From: Pyrrhosoma nymphula
Lineage: Eukaryota > Arthropoda > Insecta > Odonata > Coenagrionidae
Direction: 5' to 3'
Assembly: GCA_963573305.1 (NCBI GenBank)
Contig: OY754332.1
Location: 144,949,977-145,013,976, forward strand
DNA: 64,000 bases
The notes beneath the pieces were generated by a model. It made no database searches, was not told the DNA's origin, and was given only the letters and a program-made list of their open reading frames with translations. How positions within the stretch are numbered: position 1 is the first letter of the stretch; the number at the start of each line of letters is the position of its first letter. The position numbers were made by a program, and so were the translations under genes. Shown one piece after another: positions 34,110 through 45,134 of this stretch.

Positions 34110-35689
34110 TAATAGGAGAATTGTAAGGGTTCTCATTTTTATTCCCTATCGTGTATTCTACACATTCAATTTATCTTTTTCATCCTACCTATCACATTAG
34201 TACCAAGGTGAGGTTCTCCTGAAGAACTCAGGCTGGTCTCAAAATATGGGTGGGGCGAAGCGTAATGAAATAGAACGGGTAGAATCAATTTGGATGAGAA
34301 TCGGTTCACTAGTCATCGGGCATACGGCGTTATATTGCTATGGCTGAGGAAGAATTTACGAAGCGAATGAAAAAGAGAGAAAATCTAATGTTGTTGTGGG
34401 AGGAGGCGTGAGGGGAGGGTTGTTGGCGGAGAGGGCAGCAGCGGTGGGTGGTGGGAGGACGGGTGATGCGGGGGAGCGCTTGGTGCGCGAGGGAGAGGAA
34501 GAAAGAGGGCGACGACAAGCGACACAGGAAGATGCACGGGGGATCTTAATAGTTTCGAGAGTTTTAATGGCCAACAGCGTTTGCTTGGGTAAGTATAATG
34601 ATGTCCTCGGAAAACGAGAAATTAAGGCAGGGGTTCTCCAAAAACCTTTGAATTAATTGAGTACATGACAAATGAAAAAATCAAGTGTGCCATTTTCGAA
34701 AGGTGTTTCTTGGTAGGAGGTAATTGATTAGGGATATAGAGGAGGATACGCATATGTGGTAGACATGGACGTTGTTATTCACTTCTTTGAGTGAATTTAC
34801 TTTTCTACTCTCCCCTGATTCCTCAACATTTCCTTAGGATTCTATCCCTAGGCTTCCTCCTTTGGTACGGAGAAAACGTTTTCGTTCCGTCAATATGGTC
34901 ACGGTTGGCTTTTTTAAATATAGCCGGATGGTTTTCAAGTCATTGTTTTTTTTATTTCATTGTTGGCTTATTAAAGGAAAGCAATAAAAAAATAACTTCT
35001 ATAAATTTTAATATCCAATGTCGGGAATTGGATGTTGTTCCACTTTTTTAATACTTAAATAATGAATAATGTCTTTAAAAATTCTAATACATCAATATTA
35101 AAAATTTAAAATAGATAATCCAATATCTCACTTTTAAAAGTTGAAATCTGATTGCCCAATATGTAAATATCAAAAATAGTTGCGTCCACTTAACAACTGA
35201 TGTTTCTGAGGGAATACGCAAAGAGCGGCCAATGAGAGATTAATTCCCGTCCCTTTGTGATTCACCACTGTTTTAGGCTTTCAATATAAAAATAAATTGG
35301 TATTAGCAGCAGCCGTACGTGTCTCGTATCTGACGTCTTTCTGTAAGACTATAGAACATTACTGAAGATATCATGAATAATTACAGTCCTGGTATACTAA
35401 AAACCAGTATTTCAATCCGACAATATTAAAAACTGGAATATTTAAACACGGAAAACCAATATTTCATCACTGCAATATTTAAATATCGAATTAAGCTATC
35501 TGTATTGAAACTTGAACCTCTATTATATGTAAGTACAGCTCTCGCGAAAGCTTATGGCGTTCGGATGCGCGGCGTTAGTGTTGTCCGCGTCATACAAATG
35601 CCATTTGTTGAAATGCACTCATCTGAATGATCCCGTTCACCGATCAGTCTCCGAGATGACCCGGGTAACGTGATTCGATCGTTCATGAC
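34110..35689. other. GC-rich island with possible first exon, then AT-rich sequence
   Basis: 34385-34560 is GC-rich. It is followed by ATG at 34567 and a consensus splice donor, GCTTGG|GTAAGTA, at 34588/34589, giving MANSVCLG then a split codon. This could be the first coding exon of a plus-strand host gene, but no reading frame links it convincingly to the exon at 36243. From 34980 to 35510 the sequence is AT-rich with loosely repeated CAATATTTAAA words. Confidence 0.25.
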
Positions 35690-36115
35690 CTCTCTGAATT
35701 ACCAAGCACGTCCTCAATCGTCTTCCATTCCGTCCATTGCACCTTCTCCATCGCCCTCCCCACTCCCACATCTCAAACGCCTGCAGCCTAATATCGTCTT
35801 CATTTCAACCCACGTCCCTGCTCCATACAACTCCATACAACACCATATCCATACAACACCACACTCTTCTTTATTTCCTTGCTCAAGGTCTCAGTCATCA
35901 GCCCCCTTCCTACTAAGCGAGTCCTTCACTAACGCTATTCTCCTCTTAATGCTTTTGCTATGATGCCCATTTTCTTCTAGCGCACAACCCTTGTAGGTAA
36001 TTAAATTCCTCTACTAGCTCTATTTGCCGCCCTCCTACTTTTATTACATGCCTTGCTTTCTTTGACCTTGAGAACCGTATGACCTTCGTTTTCTTATGAT
36101 TTCTCTTTTTAGTTA
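35690..36115 (-). pseudogene. RTE-type LINE fragment, RT C-terminal region
   Basis: Minus-strand frames give NHKKTKVIRFSRSKKARHVI, KVGGRQIELVEEFNYL, then KSIKRRIALVKDSLSRK and LQAFEMWEW, the string found after the RT catalytic block in CFDP2-like RTE elements (KTKVM...GGREIE...FKYLG...RRI...EAFEMW). Several stops and frameshifts are present. A repeated ACTCCATACAACACCATA at about 35832 interrupts it. Confidence 0.7.
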
Positions 36116-36242
36116 TGAGCCAATTTTTTATACGTCCTTCATTTCAATTTACTGGCTTCTCAATTATTCTTCATTGTCTCTTCCAAAGAAATCTGGTTTC
36201 CGTGTGAGTGATTCGAAGTCCATTTGACTCTCTCTCTTTTCA

Positions 36243-36589
36243 GGCAGAAGCCAGACCGAACTGCTGTGCACCTTCAGGGAAGAGAGGCTCGTCACTTTGG
36301 CGGTGATGCGATGAGGAGGAACGTGGTGCAGGCCGTGGTGCGCCGCGAGGTGCACGGCGGGACGTTCGTGCTCAGCCACGAGTGCTCGCTCTTCTACGTG
36401 GAGGGCAGCGGCCAGGAGATGCGCATCGCGGCTGAGGAGGACGCGGTGGCGGAGGGCGTGGCGGAGGACGGAGGGCAGGCCCTCGAGGACCGCGTCGCGC
36501 AGGAGTGCCGTGGGTCGTCGTGCCCCCGGCGACCCCGACCCAGCAGCGAGGACAGGATCTGCGCCGACTGCAAGTGCCCCATCCTGTGA
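36243..36589 (+). CDS. Putative host exon, Cys-containing protein, unassigned (paralogue of 45955-46464)
   Basis: A pyrimidine tract and acceptor, CTCTCTCTTTTCAG, end at 36242, with a second AG at 36248. The open frame runs to a TGA at 36587-36589. It includes VVQAVVRREV, then FVLSHECSLFYVEGSGQEMR, an acidic alanine-rich stretch and a C-terminus with four cysteines (CRGSSC...CADCKC). The island is much more GC-rich than its surroundings. The RREV and C-x(3)-YV-x(2)-SG-x-x-h pattern recurs in the frame at 45955-46464, which supports this frame. An alternative frame, TELLCTFREERLVTLAVMR, is open only at the 5' end and stops early. No known family is recognised; upstream exons are not found. Confidence 0.4.
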
Positions 36590-36619
36590 TGGGCTGAAGA
36601 AGAAACCCTTCTGCGGCCG

Positions 36620-38130
36620 CCTCTCACGCCTTAAGGGTGAGTAGTACCAACTGCCCATAAGGGCCTTTTCGCACCAATGGACTTGAAGTGACACGTCACC
36701 ATGTTTTACCTCTGTAGCGGAAGGCGCATTACTCACGAAGGTTGAACCAGCGTCATAGACTCACTCGAAGATGGCAAGTGAGATAATGGCCTCTATACAG
36801 GTACAGGCATTCTAATACTGGCGAGATGATTAGACTCTTTCATTACATCATGCTTGGGAAGATACGGCCACTTAGGCTTGATAAAGGAGATGAACACTAG
36901 GATGCATAGGTTTGAATATGTACTCCATTTTCCACCGCAAAATTCGAGACCGCCACGAATCCAAGACATAGCCCCAACAAATTGAAATTCAACATTTTTT
37001 TCACACCAATTTCATGATAATGGCGAAATATATTTTGGCACAAAAGAGTTGAACTCTTCTTACTTTTCTCTGACCTATGAGTATGGGGGTCGAAAATCAT
37101 CTCACATTAGATTTTATCTACTCATGCTTAGCATCTTACCTAGCATTTCTTTTTGCATTATCGTCGGACGAACAGTCTCTGTTTGTAACTTTTATAACAG
37201 AGTGGCAGTCGTTTCAGTGTACTGCTGGCAGATGGCAAACGTTTTTTTCCGCTGGAGCAATAATTTCTGCCATTGGAGGTAAATGTTTCACAAAATATGC
37301 GTTTTTCAAAATGTAAATCTGAAATCTACTATCTCGTGAAAGATTGAGACTATTGAGTTTTTTCATAATGCTTATACCGTTCTCATACCGCAACGGGCTC
37401 AAAATTGTGTTATTTTAGCCTAAATTACTACGTGAATGGTCCACAATAAATATTATTTCCTAATAATCTAACAACAACTGGTCTAACAACAATCTATAAA
37501 GGTCTTCTTAGCCTCAAAAGGAGGTAGGTATAAAAAATAAAAACCGATAATTCAATAGCGATGCTATTCTATAACTCATTTTCGGAACGCAGTATTAAAT
37601 AGGAAACTTTTTGCACAGTTAGAAACTCCGGGAACAAAGGAAAGTGATGTACAAACAACGGCGCGTGCTTGTCTGAAGAATGACGGCGTTTGACGAATCC
37701 AGGAGCGAAGACCAATTTGCGGTGAAAACATCTTCCAGCCGCGTTCCCAATGGGTCGTAAAACATTTCCAAACACCTCGGCTAAGGGTCAAGGGCCTAAG
37801 GGATAAGGGTTGGAGGCCTACAAGGCGGCTTCCCATTCCACACGTCTGGGACCGCAGGCATTTGTCGAAAAAAATAAACGGTTAAAAAAATAGCCCGCCC
37901 GTGCGTTCGTGAGCCGCAGTGAAGGGGGAACTGGAGGCTGAGGATTGTGGAGGGGAACATTTTTCTGAGTACATGGTGTCAGGAGTGTATGAGGATAAGA
38001 TTTTTTGTGAGCATTATACATTATTATTAGCCATTCGCGCTATTTATTTTAGTCCTGAAACAAAGGCTGAAATCAGTATAGTCGAAGTCAAATTGTGTAC
38101 GTAGTGGATTCGCATTTGATAACTTGACTG
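36620..38130. other. No gene recognised
   Basis: AT-rich noncoding sequence; short open frames only. Confidence 0.4.
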
Positions 38131-38178
38131 ATTTCGATATTCATTAATAAGCAAGTGCTTATTAATGAATATCGAAAT
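38131..38178. repeat. Perfect palindrome, 23-bp arms
   Basis: 38131-38153 and 38156-38178 are exact reverse complements across AG. It is followed by several AATAGGC/ATAGGCTTA words up to 38252. Confidence 0.9.
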
Positions 38179-38559
38179 TCATTAATAGGCTTAATTCGTG
38201 TAATAATAGGCAATAATAGGCTATTCTCCTCATAGGCTTAATTGATAGGCTTATTGTACACCCGTTGGTTTTATTTGATTATAAGTAGGGAGGAACGTTG
38301 ACCACCGATGGTAGCCAAAAATTTAAAATATTTTTAAGGCAAGAAATAGTCGCCATCATACGAGGTGTATAATCTTTTAAAGGTTAGTAATTTCATTTTA
38401 ATTGTTTCTTTAGGAGTTGGTTTAGTTAATTTATTGATAAATAATGCTCAGAATTGATGCACAAAATTATGTAGACGAGCTTTGGATGTAAAATGCACAT
38501 CATGAAAAATGATAATGACATCAATCAATGGAAAACTCAAAATGTTGTGACGTATCATG

Positions 38560-38935
38560 GGGGAGATTGGGGGGGGGTAGGGTCGCGGTTGACACGGTAA
38601 CGGGATAAGGGGGGAGAAGGTAAGATGGGGAAGAGGATGGCATGCTGGAGACCGTGGTAGAGGGGAGGATGGTGGGTATGCGGGGAAGGCGAAGAAATAG
38701 AATAGACTTTGTGGGTGGAAAGAAGAGAGTTAGGACATTAATGATGAATACGACGCTGAGTAATCTTCCGCAGATTTATTTACATGGCACGACGTGTTTC
38801 ACCACACTGTGGCATACTCATGAGCGAGGTTTTTCGAACTACGTCGTAGACACATAGCCCGAGACCGGAGCGGGGGGAAGGGTGGGGAGGTAAGCATGGG
38901 GGAAGGGAAAGGGAAGCGGGGGAGTTAGGGTTTTG
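38560..38935. repeat. G-rich low-complexity sequence with an embedded decayed hammerhead-like motif
   Basis: Two G-rich stretches (38565-38660 and 38868-38925) with many runs of three to nine guanines flank 38791-38826. That segment, on the minus strand, reads GCCACAGTGTGGTGAAACAC then GTCGTG. This is helix II with a perfect CCAC/GTGG stem, GAAAC and the cleavage-site region of the hammerhead type. The CUGANGA box has decayed to CTCATGAG, so it is probably inactive. Confidence 0.5.
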
Positions 38936-39183
38936 AATGGACATCTAAATAAATTTGTGGATGATTATTTAGTGAGTATCGACAACGGCCACTGAGTCCC
39001 GCCGGAAGCAGTTAAATTAATATATATTTTAAAGAGGTAGGACGTATGCCGAGCTGAAGAATGGATCTAAGTGATATTCGTGATTGAGTTGAAGATTGAA
39101 TCGTGAAAGGAGATACGGGCCTGCGCCAGTAAAAGGCTCTCACGTTTTCTTAGGTTTTTTTCTATCTTCCATCTTAACCTATA

Positions 39184-39326
39184 TTGACCGGCAGATCACC
39201 TAAAATTATTTAAGTATATTGGAAAATTGACTTCAAATTAAAGTTTCATTATGAATCCGTTATTGGTGGTTCTTCGGGTTTCCGACCGGGTCAAACTCTG
39301 CTCCATTTTGGTGATCTGCCGGTCAA
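39184..39326. mobile_element. 143-bp MITE, TA target duplication
   Basis: TTGACCGGCAGATCACC (39184) and GGTGATCTGCCGGTCAA (ends 39326) are perfect 17-bp inverted repeats, with TA on both sides (39182-39183 and 39327-39328). TA duplication suggests a Tc1/mariner-type mobiliser. There is no coding capacity. Confidence 0.83.
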
Positions 39327-39431
39327 TACATTAGCCTATTTTGAGTAGAAAATGTTTATTATTAGAAATAAATTAGTTTTCAATGCCTTGTGATATATTT
39401 TCGTGGGCTGGTCTCCATTATGCTTCAAAAC
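39320..39431. repeat. Segment duplicated at 40776-40896
   Basis: GGTCAATACA at the MITE edge through GCTTCAAAAC matches 40776-40887, diverged at first and almost identical over the last 60 bases. The match resumes after the inserted LINE with ACCTTTGCCT at 39941. Confidence 0.85.
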
Positions 39432-39935
39432 TATGAGAGGTGCTATTTCGCACTCGTCCGGCCACACCTTGAATATGCAGCGAGCATATGGGATCCGGTG
39501 CAGAAAGACTTAATCCGGGAACTAAAATACAAAGGAAAGCTGCGCGATTCGTCAAAAACTGCTACGGGCGTACAGACAGCGTTACACAGATGTTAAACGA
39601 ATTAGGCTGGGAGCCGCTAGAGACTCGGAGGCTGCGCGCTAGGCTTAGATTACTTGAGCAATTAAGAATAGTTATCTTTAAGAGCGACACGGAGAACATC
39701 ATATTAGAACCCCACTATATTTCCAGGCCCGACAGAAACGATAAATTAAGAGAGATATTTTGCCGAACGGATAGGTATGGGAATTCGTTTTTCCCCCGAA
39801 CAATAAGGGACTTTAATAAATGCAAGGCGTAATTTCATTAGAGCGTTTCCTTTTTATATGTAAACGGCTGTTGTCCTAACACCCCCCGCCACACGCCTAT
39901 TGAGGTGGCTTGCGGGGTAGATGTAGATGTAGATG
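39432..39935 (+). mobile_element. CR1/L2-like LINE, strongly 5'-truncated (copy C2)
   Basis: About 500 bases of the 3' end of the family at 15.3-18.1 kb, from GAGAGGTGCTATTTCGC to the stem-loop (39882-39917) and a GTAGAT tail. AAAAC flanks both sides (39427-39431 and 39936-39940). The duplicated segment at 40776-40896 has the uninterrupted target TTCAAAACACCTTTGCC, which confirms both edges. Confidence 0.93.
39437..39832 (+). pseudogene. LINE ORF2 C-terminal fragment
   Basis: CYFALVRPHLEYAASIWDP opens in one frame. After a small deletion relative to 17620-17670 the frame from 39488 continues with QRKAARFVKNCYGRTDSVTQ, LGWEPLETRRLRARLRLLEQ and CRTDRYGNSFFPRTIRDFN. No RT catalytic motif is included. 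Confidence 0.88.
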
Positions 39936-39950
39936 AAAACACCTTTGCCT

Positions 39951-42109
39951 ATTGCCCGAAGAACCACCAGTATCACTACACGCCGGGAAAGCCTTAGTTC
40001 TTTCAATGAATCCGTTCATTACACAACTCGTAAAAGCATAGCCTTCACCTCCTTAGGATGTAATGGAATCAGAATTATTTTAGGAAATAAAAAATGTGTT
40101 TAGCACATTGTTGTTCCAGTTGTTGTTTCAAACTATTTCTCGAGAAAAGGAGAGTTTATCGATGGCCATGCAGGGGAGTATATTTTTTTGCCTTCGGAAT
40201 ATTTCAGGGTTTTTAATTTATCGGAGTTAATTGTCTTAGTTCTTGGTGGAAATCTGAAACCAAAATCTTTTTGTGTGGGAAGATAATGAAAATGCTGACT
40301 GAGTTAAACTAAGCAAGTCAATAGTTAAAATGCGGGCGAATGAATCACTAAAGCAGTCGAGTGGTTCGTGCGTTGTATATATATATATATATATGAATTC
40401 CGCGAAACCCGTGTGGTTTCGACCCGAATTGGTTCGAAATACAACTTTTTTTGTTATGTATTACGCGTGGAAAACGTTAGAGAATCATTTTATTATAACT
40501 TTTTCATTGAGAAGATATCTTCAATGTTTTTCACTGAAGCGGTCCATATAACTGTTTTATAATTTTCATGTCGCTCTTTTGCTAATCATAGGCTGAAAAC
40601 AACTGTTCTTTTATTTGAAAGTTTGATTAAATTTACAAATTGTTTCTATTTTTCGGAAAAATTGTCGTTTTCGTACTTGATCAAAGCACTATTGAAATCA
40701 GATCAATCGTTTTCTCTAGTCTGAAAATTGGCATAACTAATACGATTTATGAATTATTGAAAATAAATTTCTGAGTGGTCAATACAAAAGCCTTTTTTGA
40801 GAAGAAAACTTTCATTATTAATAACAAATTAGTTTTCAATGCCTTGTGATATATTTTCGTGGGCTTGTCTCCATTATGCTTCAAAACACCTTTGCCTCAC
40901 CTGCTGGATGTTCATCCCAGTCGACAATTTCCGTTTGCTATCGTTACCAGCCATGTTTTCGTCTTGCTCTGATAAATTGTGGCATCCTAAAGGTCCTCAG
41001 CAAAGAGACATGGTCCAGAGATAAAGTTGCACTTAGAATGTACTCCAAAGAGTGATGTTATGGAAATTGAAATAAAATATTCCTACGATGATGCAACGTC
41101 AGGTCCACCTCAGATAACTCCTACGGAAGCACCCTTACGTCACTGTGGTAAAGAGTAGGTGTAGTAAAAATGCCGGTTACAGTCGGGTTTTATTTAATCG
41201 CCAGTTTTTGTCGGATGGTCACCAAAATTAGGATTTAGCACTTAATACACATTCTAAACAATAATATATGTGGACGAAAGCGCTGCAACAACAATTAAAA
41301 TGTGATGAATACGGTACTTATCTTGATTAAGGGAGAGTACCTCGTTTGCCTCGACAGCCATAACAGACAACAATAGATAAATCGAATCAACCAGCGGCGA
41401 GGCGACATATGTTGCACTATTTTGTATAAACCAGCCGGAAGTATCTTTGACTTTATTTTCCGTTCAACACTAGGTATTAAATTAATTAATTGTTTCCCTT
41501 CAAAATGAATTAACAATGTAAAATAGAAGGGGGAAGTAATCAACGCGGGAGAAACCCGAAAAAAACAATTCATAAAATCACCGTGGAAGCCTCCGTGCCA
41601 GTAGGAGTAGTAGTTCTGATGGGAGGAGACCGACAGCCGAGGTATTTTTTTCAGGTTTTAGAAGAGCGCGGAAGTGGTTTCAGTTTCATGTAGGGAGACG
41701 GCAAACTTTGTGGTAATAATGATGTGAGGATACGACAACAGAAGTCATTTGAAGCAGTTGGGACCCGTGTTTAGGATTGGTGAGTGGATGAAGGAAGGTG
41801 GGAGGGAAATTTTGGCTTCGGCATTAGCCCACGCTCGATGTAATCCACCAAGAATACACATTTTAACGTCTCAACTGATGGGTGGAGTACTGCACTTGTC
41901 ATCCTCTCCTCCTCATATCACCTGATCAGGGATAGATTTTCCAAGTGAAAGAGAAAACACTTCCGTCTCATCTTCAGGTGACCTTCTTGAAACTAGTTAG
42001 AAATAATTATCGGTGGAGAGATACAACATTTTCTCTCTCACTTCGAAAATAAATTTCCGCATAGTTAAGCCTGAAACCTTCGAACTCATAGATTTTACTC
42101 ATGGATATC
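39951..42109. other. No gene recognised
   Basis: AT-rich noncoding sequence with a short (TA)8-9 run at 40377-40393 and the duplicated segment listed separately. Confidence 0.4.
40776..40896. repeat. Unoccupied paralogue of the C2 insertion site
   Basis: Matches 39320-39431 joined to 39936-39950 without the LINE. Similarity fades beyond ACCTTTGCCT. Confidence 0.85.
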
Positions 42110-42190
42110 CCCACATTTGTCTTGCATTAAACCCGGGCCGCCTGGATGCAAAGCCAATACTCTAGCCTCTGCACCAGCTGTATCACCTTG
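42110..42190 (-). mobile_element. tRNA-like SINE head
   Basis: Minus-strand TGGTGCAGAGGCTAGAGTATT, then GGCGGCCCGGGTTTAATGC with a B-box-like end. The AGGCTAG(A/G)GTA string is shared with the SINE at 53425-53500, which suggests one family. Confidence 0.5.
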
Positions 42191-43782
42191 CTGCCGGACG
42201 ATTTTGTTTCGAAAACCGGTGTTTCATGCTCACATTTTTCTCACATACGTTTTGTCAAATTAGCAAATTTGTCACAATGGAAAATGTATGAAGTAACGTC
42301 ATACATGGATAACTTTCGTAAAATATTTGAAAAAAATCATACGAAAATGGGGAATCGGCAACTAGATATTGGTTCCACTTCTTTATCCCTTCGGCATCCT
42401 TTATGTCACATCGATTATGATGCCGCGGGGACCAGGCATCATATAAATGTTTGTAACGGCACCATCTCTGCTCCGCTTCCGCCGTGTTTAGATAGAGGAT
42501 ATCCTTTGAACACAAGATTTAAAAAAGCTGAAAGGGACTCAGAATCTGCCTCAACCGGCACACGGCTTCATAGTTTACAAGTAATAGCGTAGAGCGCATT
42601 CCTTAATCTTCTCCTTTTCGTCGGTTTTTAGTTGGAAAAAACTATAAGCTTCTCCATCAAGTTTTATCATATTATGTTTGATCAAAAATTTTCTAGTAAT
42701 TTAAATCTTATAAAACTGCCTGTCACACGTTTGTCAAACCCGATGAGACATCGGCTTAAATGTTTTGCTGAGCGGTGAGTTGTGTGTGACTATTATTCTA
42801 AGTCCGTTGTGGTGAGCAAGGTTTTCTCAACGTATTCCACGTATTCAGAGTATGCACTCCGAAAGAGCATCTTCGAGTGGGTAGTTATGTCACTTGGCTT
42901 AGTAGTATTTGGTTATGACTAACTTCCCCATGCCCTTACCCTTGGGGGATGAGCCCATCGGATGCGGGGATGGGGGAGGACAGGATGAAGGGCGCAGGGC
43001 AAAGGGATGAGGAGTGATGGGAGGGGAGAGTCTCATTGCTTCCCCCTGCCGACACCACAAGGAGGGGATTGTCGACCGCGGAGGTGGATGGCGGCCGTGC
43101 ACGAGAGTCGTCGGCTCACCCCTGTCCTGCAGCCACTGCGGTGGGGGGGGGGACGGGGGAGTCGAAGGTAGGTAAGGGAGGAAGGGCGCTTGCACTACTG
43201 CTAGGGAGGGGGAAGGACTCCCCCACCACGAGCCGGAACTCATTCGCAAGGCAGGGATTGGCGTGAGGTCGCCTCTACACATGGAAGTAGCCTTACTTGT
43301 CGCTTGAAAGTAGTGAACACAGACTTCCATGGCAGTGAGAGTCGATAGGGTTAGCAGTCGGTACATATATACACTATCGTCCACATTTCGCTCTCCTCCG
43401 AAGAAAAAAGACTGACTTCTATCCATACCGCAAGCAGCTTTTCGATTCTGCGATTGATATCGCATAGTATCCAATTAAATCCTGACCACTCCACTGCGAG
43501 TGGGGATATAAAATGTAACTAACTAATTTATTTCTCGGAGGAGGACTAATTGTTACCAATGTAAATATTTACTTTACTTTGAAATATTTGTTATAGTTAG
43601 AGATTGTTGTGCTTTTTAGAGATTGAATTTGACCTATTCATGAATAATAAGAAGTTAATCCTCATACTTAATACGCTTTATCGACGCAACTAAATAATTT
43701 ATACTTTAATTCTGTACTCCATGAATACCTGTGGAACTCGAGGAGCACGGTGTGCAAACGCTTTGATTGCCGAAATTGTGAA
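42191..43782. other. No gene recognised; GC-rich patch
   Basis: 42940-43270 is GC-rich and purine-rich with long open frames on both strands but no motif. The remainder is AT-rich. Confidence 0.35.
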
Positions 43783-43953
43783 ATGTACGACATTGCTGTA
43801 TTCATACTTTTTGCTTCCGTCATTCTTTCCCTTGCCGAAAAGCCGGAGGTAATGCGTAAAGTGAACGATGTCCTACAAGGAGCGAGACACATCCAGTTAT
43901 CGCTACCCTTGCCTTTTACAAAGAAGTCGACTACCATGTGTGAAGCCGCCTGA
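43783..43953 (+). CDS. Possible small secreted peptide ORF, unassigned
   Basis: ATG at 43783 opens 56 codons. The start MYDIAVFILFASVILSLA has a hydrophobic core and small residues at the end, resembling a signal peptide. It is followed by a charged segment EKPEVMRKVNDVLQ and a short C-terminus. There are no splice signals, repeats or family match, and the sequence around it is noncoding. This may be chance. Confidence 0.18.
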   Translation: MYDIAVFILFASVILSLAEKPEVMRKVNDVLQGARHIQLSLPLPFTKKSTTMCEAA

Positions 43954-45098
43954 GCGTGTCATCATGTGGTGAGGAAACAGGCCGCTAGAATACCTCGAGA
44001 GAAAATCCTACTCGAGCAGCCTCTTATCAACTGCGATTTCTCCGCAAACATTATACAGAGCACATGCAACTATTGGAAACTGTAAGTACTTTTCTGATGG
44101 CCAAACTATTTCTGCTCACCCGCATTCACCTTACGCTTCCAGCACTTGTACTTTCTATGCCAGTAAACAGTTTTGAAATAAACGGTCTGTATTGTCACCA
44201 CTTTAATACGCCTGAATGTGCGATATTGTTCCGAGATGTATTCGGGGGAGTACAAGATGGAGAAATGCCCTCTTTCCCTCATTGCTTAAGGTTTTTTGTG
44301 TTAAAGTTAACGAATAATTGAGCAGAGCTGCCGCAGAAAATAAAAATGCTAAATATATTTTGGATATATTGTCGTCGTCGTTAGTAGCGAGATAAATCCC
44401 TCGCCGGAAAATCCTGGTTCAAATCTCGTCTATGTTCTGCTTTTCAAAACCCTGGACCTAGCCGTTTGCTTTCATCCTGCGTGTTTGGTGGACACGCCCC
44501 GTGGGAAAGGCTTCATGGTTTGTTTTAAAGGCCGTGGACAATGAATGAAACGCTCAAGCCCTCATTCAAATTTTATTAAAAATAAACAGACGGAGAGATA
44601 AATAAACGGCGTGGTTGAAGCGAGATGGGACTGGGTAGTTCCTCCTGACCCCTCATCAAAGTTACGTCCGTGAAAAATATGTTTAAAGTCACTTTCACAT
44701 AATATGCTAGGAATATAACAAAAAATATGTAGACATATCTAGATGCGCAAAAATTGACTGTGTGAAAGCTATGTACTTACATGTGTGGGATGAACTTAAG
44801 GATGATAGGGTGGTACTCTTGACGAAAAAACACGCTGGATGAAAATAGCCGCGCAGGAAGAACGGAGTAAAAACAGGAGTGAACGATGAGAAAATTCTTG
44901 GGTGTCTTGCGCCGCAACTCTAGTGTTTTTTGGCAACCCTTTTGGCATTAATCCTTCTGTGAAAACCTCGCACTCCATCCGGGGGAAACGACGCCCATAC
45001 GTGTCTTGAGCACTCTCTCAAACTCAACGAGTTCGGCCAAGGCGCCGCCGATGAGCGGTCGTTGGGCGATGACAGCAGAAACACTGGAAAGAGCGGGT
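43954..45098. other. No gene recognised; possible SINE head
   Basis: 44385-44440 has GTTAGTAGCGAGATAAATCC followed by CCTGGTTCAAATCTCG, a B-box-like match, and may be an old plus-strand SINE. The minus-strand frame at 44948-45319 (123 codons) has no recognisable motif. Confidence 0.35.
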
Positions 45099-45134
45099 GC
45101 GCTGCTCCGCCGTGTAAACACGGCGGAGCAGCGC
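45099..45134. repeat. GC-rich perfect hairpin, 17-bp arms
   Basis: GCGCTGCTCCGCCGTGT and its exact reverse complement are separated by only AA. It is extremely stable if single-stranded and may be a fossil of fold-back synthesis. Confidence 0.92.

Noticed and set aside
35000..35510. Tandem repeat of CAATATTTAAA-like words
   Set aside because: Spacing is irregular and the composition is AT-rich, so it may be chance.
42899..43474. 191-codon minus-strand ORF
   Set aside because: Proline/serine-rich translation of a low-complexity GC-rich patch; no motif.
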